DNA from: Sphaerotilus montanus
Lineage (GTDB): Bacteria > Pseudomonadota > Gammaproteobacteria > Burkholderiales > Burkholderiaceae_C
DNA length: 64,000 nt
Assembly: GCF_013410775.1 (NCBI RefSeq)
Contig: NZ_JACCFH010000001.1
Span: 1,674,001 to 1,738,000 of the forward strand
Reading direction: 5' to 3'
This document shows positions 47,638 through 55,741 of this stretch, piece after piece. Both the position numbers and the translations under genes were made by a program. The notes under the pieces were generated by a model, which was not told the origin of the DNA, made no database searches, and saw nothing but the letters and a program-made list of their open reading frames with translations. Positions within the stretch are counted from its first letter, which is position 1. Each line of letters begins with the position of its first letter.

Positions 47638-49221
47638 TCAGGCCTCCAGCGGCAGGGTCACGGTGAACACCACGCCGCTCCCGTCCGCGCGGTCCTGCGC
47701 CGCCACCTGCCCGCCGTGGTACTCGGCGACCAGGCGCACGACATGGAGCCCGATGCCCAGGTGCGGCTGGTCGGACGCCGCTCCGTCGCGCACCGAGGAG
47801 AAGGGCTCGAACAGCGAGGTCGCCAGCGCCGCCGGCAGGCGCGGCCCCTGGTTCGAGACGCTGACGCGGACCTGGCGCGCGTGCGGCGCGTCGCGCTCGC
47901 ACGCGACCACGATGGGCGTGCCGGCCACCGCGAAGTCGCAGGCGTTCGAGAGCAGCTTGTCCAGCATCTGCGCAGCCCAGTCGGGATCGCCCAGCACCCA
48001 CGCGGCGGGCGGGCCGACGCAGACCTCGAAGATCCGGTCCGGCCGGCCCGCCGCGAAGGTGTTGACGTAGTCGTGCAGGAAGGCGCCGAGGTCGAAGCGA
48101 ATGCGCGGGCTGCTGGCCAGCATCTCCTCCAGCCGCGACGCCTCGCCCATGGCCGACAGCACGCGGTTGATGCGGTCCATGCCGCGCTCGGTGCGCTCGA
48201 AGTAGACCGCGTCGGCCGGCGTGGTGCTGAGCGCGCGCAGGTTGTCCAGCGACATGCGGATCGAGGTGATCGGCGTGCGCAGCTCGTGGCCGAGCAGGCG
48301 GGCGAGCTTCTGCAGGTAGTCGTGGTAGCCGTCCAGGCGCTGCAGCAGGGTCGAGAAGCTGCGCGACAGGTCGCCCAGTTCGTCCTCGGCATCGTGGCTG
48401 GCCTGCAGGCGCAGACCGCGGCTGCGGCGCACACGGCCCTGGGCGTCCACGGCGCTCTCCGCCTCGGCCTGCAAGGCCAGCAGGCGCCGGGTGAGCCGGC
48501 CGGCGTACAGCGCCAGCACGCCCGCCACCACCAGGAAGGCCAGCAGCGTCGTGACCGCGAGCCGTTCGCGGGCATGCCAGGCGGCGCGGGTGATGGTGTC
48601 GTCGCCCTGCTCCACGACCACCACGCCCTCGACACCCGACGCCCCCCACACCGGCGCGGCCACCGAGAAGATGCGCGCGTCGCGGGTCGACAGGCTGCGC
48701 TGCTGCACGCCGATGCTGCCCTGGGCGGCGGCCCGCACCGCGTCATCGAGGACCGGACCGCTCGCCCGCTCCAGGTCGGAGAAATCGACCGTGTCCGGCG
48801 CCACCCAGGGGTGGACCCAGCGCACGATCCAGCGGTCCAGGGCATCGGCCTGGGGATCAGCCTGGGGGTCGGCATCGGCCATGAACCGCGTGTCCTGGCG
48901 CACCAGGCTGCCCCAGTGGCCGCGGACCCGCAGCTCCGTGTCCAGCAGCCAGACCTGGAAGCCGCTGCGCGCGATCGACGCCCCCGGCAAGCGCTCGGCC
49001 ACCGGATCGGACAGCGGCTGCAGCGCGCGGGCATAGGCCTCGGTCACGTCGAGCAGCGCACGCTGCTGGGCCTGCTGCAGGCGTGTGCGCATCTCGCCGA
49101 CGTAGTGCTCGTGCACCAGCGGAAACACCACCAGCAGCACCAGCGCCACGGCCAGCCCCTGCGCGCGCAGGCCGAAGCGCCACGGCCGGCGCGCCGTGGT
49201 CGGCACGGTGTCGGGGCTCAT
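47638..49221 (-). CDS. Sensor histidine kinase, PdsS-like
   Basis: A 527-residue membrane kinase. Two TM helices (about 20-38 and 217-237) flank a periplasmic domain; a HAMP-like linker follows, then an H-box ARLLGHELRTPITSIRMSLDNL, an N-box KLLSNACDF and ATP sites LFEPFSSVRDG and GIGLHVVRL. The opening LRAQGLAVALVLLVVFPLVHEHYVGEMRTRLQQAQQRALL resembles the kinase of proteobacterial dedicated sortase systems (PdsS), though no sortase gene is in the window. Its start overlaps the response-regulator stop (ATGA). Confidence 0.85.
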   Translation of the reverse strand: MSPDTVPTTARRPWRFGLRAQGLAVALVLLVVFPLVHEHYVGEMRTRLQQAQQRALLDVTEAYARALQPLSDPVAERLPGASIARSGFQVWLLDTELRVRGHWGSLVRQDTRFMADADPQADPQADALDRWIVRWVHPWVAPDTVDFSDLERASGPVLDDAVRAAAQGSIGVQQRSLSTRDARIFSVAAPVWGASGVEGVVVVEQGDDTITRAAWHARERLAVTTLLAFLVVAGVLALYAGRLTRRLLALQAEAESAVDAQGRVRRSRGLRLQASHDAEDELGDLSRSFSTLLQRLDGYHDYLQKLARLLGHELRTPITSIRMSLDNLRALSTTPADAVYFERTERGMDRINRVLSAMGEASRLEEMLASSPRIRFDLGAFLHDYVNTFAAGRPDRIFEVCVGPPAAWVLGDPDWAAQMLDKLLSNACDFAVAGTPIVVACERDAPHARQVRVSVSNQGPRLPAALATSLFEPFSSVRDGAASDQPHLGIGLHVVRLVAEYHGGQVAAQDRADGSGVVFTVTLPLEA

Positions 49222-49922
49222 CGGGCGGCCGCGCCGTTCCAGCGGTAGCCGCGGCCGTAGACGGTGTCGATCATCGAGAACGCCGGATCGACCGCCTCGA
49301 ACTTGGTGCGGATGCGCTTGATGTGCGCGGTCATGGTGTTGGGCTCGACGTAGATGTTCGCCGAGCGCATCAGCGTGTCGCGGTCACGCAGGTGGCCCAC
49401 CTGCCGGGTGAGCGCCTTGATGATCTCGAACTCGGTGATCGTCAGATCGACCGCGGTGTCCTTCCAGCGGGCCTCGAAGCGCTCCAGGTCCAGCCGCAGG
49501 GCGCCGATGTCGAGGACGTGTTCCTGGCGACGCGCCTGCTGCAGGGCTTCCTGCCGGCGGAACAGGGCCGTGACCCGCGCCAGCAGCTGCGCCATCGTGA
49601 TGTGGGCCTTGACGAGGTAGTCGTCTGCCCCGAGGCGAAAGCCGCTGATGACGTCCGATTCGCTGTCGAAGTTGGTCAGGATGATGATCGGCACCACCTT
49701 GGAGCGCGCCCGCAAGTCCTGGCACAGCACCATGCCCGCATCACGCTCGGCCCCCAGGCCGATGTCCAGCAGGACCAGGTCCGGCATCTGGACGGCGAAG
49801 GCAGCCTCGGCCTCTTGCCGGGAGGCGTGGCCACGTGGCTGGTACCCGGCGCGGCGCAGGGCTTCCAGGTAGTTGTCGCGGATGTCCTGTTCGTCCTCGA
49901 CAACGGCGATCTGCTTGGTCAT
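49218..49922 (-). CDS. OmpR-family response regulator, PdsR-like
   Basis: A 234-residue regulator. The receiver domain (1-120) has acidic D10/E11 and the phosphoacceptor D53 (LVLLDIGLG), with LTNFDS and VKAH. The winged-helix domain (about 130-234) includes LTITEFEIIKALTRQVGHLRDRDTLM and MTAHIKRIRTKF. It resembles PdsR. The start at 49922 is chosen because GGAGAGGAG lies upstream. It is divergent from a SEDS-like membrane-protein gene, probably its target. Confidence 0.9.
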   Translation of the reverse strand: MTKQIAVVEDEQDIRDNYLEALRRAGYQPRGHASRQEAEAAFAVQMPDLVLLDIGLGAERDAGMVLCQDLRARSKVVPIIILTNFDSESDVISGFRLGADDYLVKAHITMAQLLARVTALFRRQEALQQARRQEHVLDIGALRLDLERFEARWKDTAVDLTITEFEIIKALTRQVGHLRDRDTLMRSANIYVEPNTMTAHIKRIRTKFEAVDPAFSMIDTVYGRGYRWNGAAAR

Positions 49923-50087
49923 GGGGTGCTCCTCTCCTGTGGCGGAGCGGTCACTGCCCCGCGGATGGGCCATTGGAACGCAAGCGGACCCCGGTGTGGC
50001 GACCGGATCCGCAGCCGTCACGATTCATCACCATTCGTCCGGATCCGGCAGATTCGGTACAGGTTTCCGCCCCCGCCGCGCGGCACC
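49923..50087. promoter_or_regulatory. Divergent region between the response regulator and the SEDS-like gene
   Basis: A 165-bp intergenic region with repeated CGGATCC(G) elements, for example ACCGGATCCG (near 50005) and GTCCGGATCCGG (near 50038), plus CATCACGATT/CATCACCATT. These may be binding sites for the response regulator. No clear -35/-10 pair was found. Confidence 0.35.
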
Positions 50088-51023
50088 ATGCAGGACATGC
50101 ACACCACCCGCCTGCCCGGTCTCTACCTGTTCTGCGGCCTGCTGATCACCACGCTGAGCAGCAGCCGGCGCGTGGAAGCGGTCTGGATGACTGGTGTCGA
50201 GACCCTGGTCGCGGCCGTCCTGCTGCTGCAGGTGTACCGCACCCGAGGAGCCCGTCCACCGGCTGCACCCGGTGGGTGGCACACCGCCACCGCATGCTGG
50301 GCCATGCTGTGGTGGGGCTGCGCGCTGGCCAACTCGCGGCAGATCGTCTCCATGCTGGTGCTGTTGCTGCTGGCACGGAGCGCACGGCCGCCCGGCCCCT
50401 GGCGCGGGTGGCGGCGCGCCCTCCCGCCGGGCGTGCTGCTGCTGGCCCTGGTGGTGGTGCTCGGCGTCGTGGACCTGCAGGCGTCCAACCCGCTCTGGCG
50501 CCTGTGGTGGATGGTGCAGATCAGCCCCTACGGCGACTGCTGCAGCCAGTACCAGCGGCATCTGACCGCGCTGGCGCTGGCCCGGGCGGCCGACTGGGGG
50601 CCGGCCCTCGGCGCGGTGCGGCCGGTGCCGCAGTCGCATGGCGACTTTGCGCTGGTCTGGCTGGTGGTCCGGGTGGGCTGGGTGCCGGTGGCCGGGCTTG
50701 TGGCGGGGTTCGTCGGCCTGTGGACCGCCGGTCTGATCGGCGCCTTGCGGCAGCTCCGGCGCACGCCGGCCGACAGCGCCGAACACGGGCTGGCCCGGGT
50801 CTGGCGGGTGGTCGGGCTCTGGCTGCTGGTGCAGGCGGTGCTGGGGGTGGCGGTCAATCTGGCGCTGCTGGGTCGGCCGGTCGGTATGGGGTTCCCGGGG
50901 CTGTCCTGGCATCCGGTGTCGCTCATGATGGTGCTCGTGTGGTGCGTGTGCGCATGCGTGGGCATGGGCGTGTGGCACTGCACATCGACCCACAGGGACA
51001 CCCCGGACACGAACGCCGCATGA
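50088..51023 (+). CDS. Divergent SEDS-like (FtsW/RodA-related) membrane protein
   Basis: A 311-residue membrane protein with about 8 hydrophobic segments. The C-terminal half mirrors FtsW/RodA: ISPYGDCCSQYQRHLTALALARAADWGPAL, then VPQSHGDFALVWLVVRVGW, with D186 in the place of the catalytic Asp of RodA/FtsW, and a GVAVNLALLGRPVGMGFPGLSW block like NLGLLP...PFxSYGG. The N-terminal part is short, so it lacks the first helices of a full SEDS glycosyltransferase. Whether it is active is unknown. Its stop overlaps the TPR-gene start (ATGA). Confidence 0.7.
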   Translation: MQDMHTTRLPGLYLFCGLLITTLSSSRRVEAVWMTGVETLVAAVLLLQVYRTRGARPPAAPGGWHTATACWAMLWWGCALANSRQIVSMLVLLLLARSARPPGPWRGWRRALPPGVLLLALVVVLGVVDLQASNPLWRLWWMVQISPYGDCCSQYQRHLTALALARAADWGPALGAVRPVPQSHGDFALVWLVVRVGWVPVAGLVAGFVGLWTAGLIGALRQLRRTPADSAEHGLARVWRVVGLWLLVQAVLGVAVNLALLGRPVGMGFPGLSWHPVSLMMVLVWCVCACVGMGVWHCTSTHRDTPDTNAA

Positions 51024-53254
51024 ACCGCATGAGCATGAGCATGAGCAGACAACGAGGCACCGCGCGCCCCTGGCGCCGCAGGCTGGGCGCGGGCCTGGCC
51101 GCCCTGTGGTGGGCGGGCACCGTCCTGGCGGCCGATGGCGCGGCCACGCCGCTGCCGCTGCAGCCGGCCGTGGACCAGGCCGAGACCTGGCTGCGCCAGA
51201 ACCGCCTGGAGCCGGCCATCGAGCGGCTCGAAACCCTGCTGACCCAGCGCCGGGCCACCGGGCAAGGCGCCTCGACGGACACCGACACCGCCGTCCACCT
51301 GGGACGCGCCTGGGGCCTGCTCGCCGACGCCTACGGCCGGCGCGGGCAGTTCGCGCTAGAACACCGGGCGCGGGTGCACGCGGTCGCGCAGTGGCGCAGC
51401 GCCTTCGGGCCGACCCACGCGACGGTGCTGGATGCGCGCACCCACCTGGCGCTGTCCTTGCGCCATCTGCAGCAGCCCCGCGAGGCCGAAGCCGATCTGC
51501 GCGCCGTGCTGGCCACCCGCATGGACCAGCTGCCGGCCGGCGTGGACGCCGCGGCCCGCGACCACCTGGCGCTGGCCACGCTCTTCCTGGTGCCGCAGCG
51601 CCGGCTGGCAGAGGCCGAGGACGCGGTGTCGAGCGGCCTGCGGCTGCTGCGCCAGTCCCCCGGTGTGCAGGAGGCGCGCCTCACGCCGTACCGCCTCGAA
51701 CGCGCGGCGATCCAGATCGCACAAGGCCGGCCGGCCGATGCCGAATCGGTGCTGCGGCGCATCCTGGCCTTTCTCGACAGCCAAGGGGCCGCCGCCCGGC
51801 CGGAAGAGCGCATCCGGACGCTGCGGACGCTGGGGGAAGCGCTGCTGCGCCAGGGGCGCTACGCCGCGGCCGAACAGGCGCTGCGCGAGGCCGTCCAGGC
51901 GGCCCTGCCACACCCCGGTGTCCGCGACGTCGACCTCAACCTCGCCCGGACCCGGCTGTCGGAGCTGCTGCTCTTCCAGGAGCGGCCGGCCGAGGCCGAG
52001 CCGCTGCTGCGGGCGGTGCTGGACAGCCAGCGCCGGGGCGTGCGCGGGGAATTCCATCCGGACCTGTTCTCCACCTGGTCGCGTCTGGGCCGGGTTCTGG
52101 TGCAGCTCGACCGGGGCCGCGAGGCGGTGGACCTGCTGACCCGGCTGGTCGACGAGACCCGCACCGTGCGTGGCGCCCGGCATCCCGACACCGTCCATGC
52201 GCTGGCCACGCTGGCCTGGGCGCAGCAAGACAGCGGCCACACCGCGCAGGCGGAGCGGACCTTGCGGTCGGCCCTCGACATCGCCGACCGGGCCGAGGCC
52301 GGCGCCCTGGCGGAGGCGTCCACCGACATGCGCAACCAGCTCGGCACCCTGCTGCTCCACGAGGGGCGCTTCGCGGAGGCCGCGAGCGCCTTCCGCACCG
52401 CGCTGCAGGGCACGCAAGCGCTGCACGGCGCCACCCATCCGGAGGTCGCCACGGTGCAGGCCAACCTCGCCCTGGCGCTGCAGCGGCAGGGGCGGCTCGC
52501 CGATGCCGCCGCCGTGCTGCGCCAGGCGCTGGCGGTGCAGGAGGCCAGCCTCGGGCCGACGCACCAGCGGCTGGTGGACACCCTGGACACGCTGGGCTCG
52601 CTCTACAGCGAACTGGAGGATCTGCCCCGCGCCGAAGCGAGCCTGACGCGTGCCATCACGGTGCACCGGCAACGGGTGCCGGCCCCCGACCCGAAGGACA
52701 CGCGGCTCGCCCGCTTGCAGGGGACGCTGGCGGGCGTCTGGGTCCAGGGCAACCGGCTGTCCGAGGCCGAGGCTGCGCTGCGCGTGTCCATCCAGACCCT
52801 GGAAGCCGCCGATCCGGACGACGCCGCCCTGCCCCATCAGCTGGTCAGCCTCGGGGGCGTGCACCGCCGCCGGGGGGAGTTCGCGCAGGCCCAGTCGCTG
52901 ATGGAGCGGGCCGTGCGCCTGCGGCGGGCGCGCTGGGGCCCGGACGCCCGCCCGACCGCCATCACCGAAGTCGCACTGGCCCGGGTGCTGGACGCCGCCG
53001 GTCGGCCGGACGCCGCGGAGCCGCTGCTGCTGCACGCCCTGCACGTCCTCGACCAGGGGCCGACCCGCGGCACGCCCCATGTCGCCCAGGTCCACCAGCG
53101 CCTGGCCGAGGTCTACCGCCACACCGGGCGCCCGGGTCCGGCCCGCGCCGCCGCCCAGGCCGCGCTGACCCTCTACGAGCGCACCTACGGCCCGCAGCAC
53201 GCCGACACGGTCGCGTGCCGGCAGTGGCTGGACGCGCTGACAGCGGGGCGGTAG
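51020..53254 (+). CDS. Large exported TPR-repeat protein
   Basis: A 744-residue protein. A Sec-type leader (about 13-40: GLAALWWAGTVLAADGA) is followed by many tetratricopeptide repeats of the NPHP3/kinesin-light-chain type. Recurring blocks such as GPTHATVLDARTHLALSLRH, GARHPDTVHALATLAWAQQ, GATHPEVATVQANLALALQRQ and GPTHQRLVDTLDTLGSLY recur at ~42-residue spacing. It should act as a periplasmic protein-protein scaffold. It is co-translated with the SEDS-like gene (ATGA overlap), so it may partner it. Confidence 0.85.
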   Translation: MNRMSMSMSRQRGTARPWRRRLGAGLAALWWAGTVLAADGAATPLPLQPAVDQAETWLRQNRLEPAIERLETLLTQRRATGQGASTDTDTAVHLGRAWGLLADAYGRRGQFALEHRARVHAVAQWRSAFGPTHATVLDARTHLALSLRHLQQPREAEADLRAVLATRMDQLPAGVDAAARDHLALATLFLVPQRRLAEAEDAVSSGLRLLRQSPGVQEARLTPYRLERAAIQIAQGRPADAESVLRRILAFLDSQGAAARPEERIRTLRTLGEALLRQGRYAAAEQALREAVQAALPHPGVRDVDLNLARTRLSELLLFQERPAEAEPLLRAVLDSQRRGVRGEFHPDLFSTWSRLGRVLVQLDRGREAVDLLTRLVDETRTVRGARHPDTVHALATLAWAQQDSGHTAQAERTLRSALDIADRAEAGALAEASTDMRNQLGTLLLHEGRFAEAASAFRTALQGTQALHGATHPEVATVQANLALALQRQGRLADAAAVLRQALAVQEASLGPTHQRLVDTLDTLGSLYSELEDLPRAEASLTRAITVHRQRVPAPDPKDTRLARLQGTLAGVWVQGNRLSEAEAALRVSIQTLEAADPDDAALPHQLVSLGGVHRRRGEFAQAQSLMERAVRLRRARWGPDARPTAITEVALARVLDAAGRPDAAEPLLLHALHVLDQGPTRGTPHVAQVHQRLAEVYRHTGRPGPARAAAQAALTLYERTYGPQHADTVACRQWLDALTAGR

Positions 53255-53342
53255 GGCACCCGCCCTGCCACTTTTCATCACGATCCGGCGAGGATGTTTT
53301 GCGCTGGCCATCGCACCATGCGGATCACACAGGAGATGCCCC

Positions 53343-53630
53343 ATGCAATTCGACCCCTCCACCAGCACCTTGTTCACCGATACCGGTGAACGGATCAAGA
53401 CGCTGCACTGCCCGCGCAAGATGCAGTGGACGCAGCTGGAACCAGCCCGCGACAACGCCCCCCACCGCCATTGCCGGGCCTGCGACCACGTGGTCCTGGA
53501 GACAGCGGTCTTGTCCGATGCCGACTTGCTGGCCATCGTTCGGGCAGACCCGTCGACCTGCCTGCAGGTTCGCTCCGACCAACCCAACCTGACGCTGGTC
53601 TCCCGCGCACCAGACCGAGGAACGCCGTGA
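53343..53630 (+). CDS. Small protein with CxxxW-like zinc-ribbon motif
   Basis: A 95-residue protein with LHCPRKMQWTQLEPARD and RHCRACDHVVLETAVLSDADLLAIV, ending CLQVRSD. The spaced Cys residues (C-x~23-C-x2-C, then a final C) match a small family where a CxKxW...FCxxCxxxVxD module binds zinc. Function unknown. Its stop overlaps the GTG start of the next gene (GTGA), so the pair is translationally coupled. Confidence 0.65.
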   Translation: MQFDPSTSTLFTDTGERIKTLHCPRKMQWTQLEPARDNAPHRHCRACDHVVLETAVLSDADLLAIVRADPSTCLQVRSDQPNLTLVSRAPDRGTP

Positions 53631-53929
53631 GAACACCTGCCATGGCCATGTCCTGGCGCACAGGCTGGTGGCGCCTGCTCGTCGCCCTAGTGGTGCTGGC
53701 CGCCATGGTGGCGTGGAGCCGCTATTTCCTGGCTCTCTCGGACGAGCGGTTCCGCTGGCAGCGCCGGTGCGCCTTCGTCTGCCCACCGTATGCGGTGACG
53801 CAGCAGGAGCGTGACGCGACCCACCGCGCCAGTGACTGGGAAAAGCCGCTGGTGCTGGCGCTGGCACCGTGGGGATACGGGCTGGCCGTCGGGGTGCGGC
53901 GGCTGCGCAGACGGCACACCAATACCTAA
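53627..53929 (+). CDS. Small single-pass membrane protein
   Basis: A 100-residue protein starting at a GTG that overlaps the stop of the previous gene (GTGA) with GAGG upstream. One strong TM helix (LLVALVVLAAMVAWSRYFLAL) is near the N-terminus and a weaker hydrophobic stretch near the C-terminus. Two Cys (RRCAFVCPPY) follow the helix. No family recognised. Confidence 0.6.
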   Translation: MRTPAMAMSWRTGWWRLLVALVVLAAMVAWSRYFLALSDERFRWQRRCAFVCPPYAVTQQERDATHRASDWEKPLVLALAPWGYGLAVGVRRLRRRHTNT

Positions 53930-53986
53930 AGGGTATTGATTCGACAATATTCAGTATTGGACAGTATCGCGAGGCGATCCTATCGT
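53921..53986 (+). promoter_or_regulatory. Promoter region of the dmpD block with two palindromes
   Basis: An AT-rich segment just ahead of dmpD. It contains AATACC-N5-GGTATT (53921-53937) and CAATA-N5-TATTG (53945-53959), two small inverted repeats. A weak -35/-10 pair, TTGGAC (53957-53962) and TATCGT (53981-53986) with 18-bp spacing, overlaps the second. No sigma-54 box is present, unlike the first dmp block, so the two blocks are probably controlled differently. Confidence 0.45.
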
Positions 53987-54029
53987 GGCGGTGATCCCCT
54001 CCCCACCGCTCCCGAGAAAGTTCGCCTCC

Positions 54030-54872
54030 ATGAACCCCGAACTCGGCCGCCGCGTCCGCACCGGCACCTTCGAGACCAACGTCCACGACCTCGGCACCGC
54101 CGCTGAGGACCAGCCGCCCGTGCTGCTCATCCACGGCTCCGGGCCGGGCGTGTCGGCGTGGGCGAACTGGCGGCTGGTGATGCCGGTGCTCGCGCAGCAG
54201 CGCCGCGTGATCGCGCCCGACATGGTCGGCTTCGGCTACACCGATCGACCGGCCGGCACCGCCTACATCATGGACACTTGGGTGCAGCAGGCGCTCGACC
54301 TGCTCGACGCGCTGGACGTGCCGCAGGTCGACCTGATCGGCAACTCCTTCGGCGGCGCGCTGTCGCTGGCGCTGGCCATCCGGGCGCCGCAGCGTGTGCG
54401 GCGGCTGGTGCTGATGGGCTCGGTCGGCGTGCCGTTCGTGATCACGCCGGGGCTGGACGCGGTGTGGGGCTACGAGCCGTCGTTCGAGACGATGCGCGGG
54501 CTGCTGGACATCTTCGCGTACAGCCGCGCGCTGGTCACGGACGAGCTGGCCGAACTGCGCTACCAGGCCAGCATCCGGCCCGGCTTCCAGGAATCGTTCT
54601 CCGCGATGTTCCCGGCGCCGCGCCAGCGCTGGGTCGATGCGATGGCCAGCCCGGAAGCCGCCATCCGCAGCCTGCCGCACGAGACGCTGGTAATCCACGG
54701 CCGCGAGGACCAGGTCATCCCGCTGTCCAACTCGCTGACCCTGGCCGACTGGATTCCGAACAGCCAGCTCCACGTCTTCGGCCACTGCGGCCACTGGACG
54801 CAGATCGAGCACAGCGCCCGCTTCGCGCAACTGGTCACCAACTTCCTCGCCGAAGCCGACGCGACCCGCTGA
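54030..54872 (+). CDS. dmpD: 2-hydroxymuconic semialdehyde hydrolase
   Basis: A 280-residue alpha/beta hydrolase. The nucleophile is S106 in LIGNSFGGA, the oxyanion HGSGPG is near 35-40, and GREDQVIPL and GHCGHWTQIEH supply Asp and His. It hydrolyses the ring-fission product of meta cleavage, giving 2-oxopent-4-enoate. It opens the second dmp block. Confidence 0.92.
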   Translation: MNPELGRRVRTGTFETNVHDLGTAAEDQPPVLLIHGSGPGVSAWANWRLVMPVLAQQRRVIAPDMVGFGYTDRPAGTAYIMDTWVQQALDLLDALDVPQVDLIGNSFGGALSLALAIRAPQRVRRLVLMGSVGVPFVITPGLDAVWGYEPSFETMRGLLDIFAYSRALVTDELAELRYQASIRPGFQESFSAMFPAPRQRWVDAMASPEAAIRSLPHETLVIHGREDQVIPLSNSLTLADWIPNSQLHVFGHCGHWTQIEHSARFAQLVTNFLAEADATR

Positions 54873-54884
54873 CGCACCCCGCCC

Positions 54885-54912
54885 GTCATGCCCGCGCACG
54901 CGGGCACCCACC
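54885..54912 (+). repeat. REP-like palindrome, copy 5
   Basis: GTCATGCCCGCG, ACGCGGGCACCCACC; the CCCGC/GCGGG subtype like copy 2. It fills most of the 53-bp gap between dmpD and dmpE. Confidence 0.72.
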
Positions 54913-54925
54913 GAGTACCCAGACC

Positions 54926-55711
54926 ATGATGGACACCCAGACGATCGAACGCTACGGCGACGAGCTGTACGCCTCGCTGCTCAGCCGCATCCCCGTCGAG
55001 CCGCTGACCAACCGCGAACCCGGCATCACCATCGACGACGCCTACCAGATCCAGCTCCGCATGATCCAGCGCCGCCTCGACGCGGGCGAAGTCGTGATCG
55101 GCAAGAAGATCGGCGTGACCAGCAAGGTGGTGATGGACATGCTCGGCGTGAACCAGCCGGACTTCGGGCACCTGCTCTCGGGCATGGTGTTCAACGAAGG
55201 CGAGCCGGTGGACACGTCCAAGATGATCGCGCCGAAGGCCGAGGCCGAGGTGGCGTTCATCCTGGCGCGCGACCTGACCGGCCCGGGCGTGACGGCGGCC
55301 GACGTGCTGCGCGCCACCGACTGCGTGATGCCGTGTTTCGAGATCGTCGATTCGCGCATCAAGGACTGGAAGATCAAGATCCAGGACACCGTCGCGGACA
55401 ACGCTTCGTGCGGCGTGCTGACCCTCGGTGGCACGCGCCGCAGCCCGCGCGACCTCGACCTGGCGCTGGCCGGCATGGTGCTGGAGAAGAACGGCGAAAT
55501 CATTTCCACCTCGTGTGGTGCGTCGGTCCAGGGCTCGCCGGTGAACGCCGTGGCGTGGCTCGCGAACACGCTCGGCCGGCTGGGCATCTCGCTCAAGGCG
55601 GGCGACGTGATCCTGTCGGGCTCGCAGTCGCCGCTGGTCCCGGTGAAAGCCGGCGACAGCCTGCACTGCAGCGTCGGCGGCCTGGGCAGCACCTCGGTGC
55701 GCTTCATCTGA
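54926..55711 (+). CDS. dmpE: 2-oxopent-4-enoate hydratase
   Basis: A 261-residue enzyme of the 2-keto-4-pentenoate hydratase family. Blocks include GKKIGVTSKVVMDMLGVNQPDFGHLLSGMVF and the metal-binding PKAEAEVAFIL, and it ends SVGGLGSTSVRFI. It hydrates 2-oxopent-4-enoate to 4-hydroxy-2-oxovalerate. The ATG at 54926 is used; another ATG follows three bases later. Confidence 0.93.
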   Translation: MMDTQTIERYGDELYASLLSRIPVEPLTNREPGITIDDAYQIQLRMIQRRLDAGEVVIGKKIGVTSKVVMDMLGVNQPDFGHLLSGMVFNEGEPVDTSKMIAPKAEAEVAFILARDLTGPGVTAADVLRATDCVMPCFEIVDSRIKDWKIKIQDTVADNASCGVLTLGGTRRSPRDLDLALAGMVLEKNGEIISTSCGASVQGSPVNAVAWLANTLGRLGISLKAGDVILSGSQSPLVPVKAGDSLHCSVGGLGSTSVRFI

Positions 55712-55741
55712 ACCCCGAGAGACCAGAGCGGAACCCACACC

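Noticed and set aside
53921-53986. A sigma-54 promoter ahead of dmpD.
   Set aside because: No GG-N10-GC element is present in the gap.
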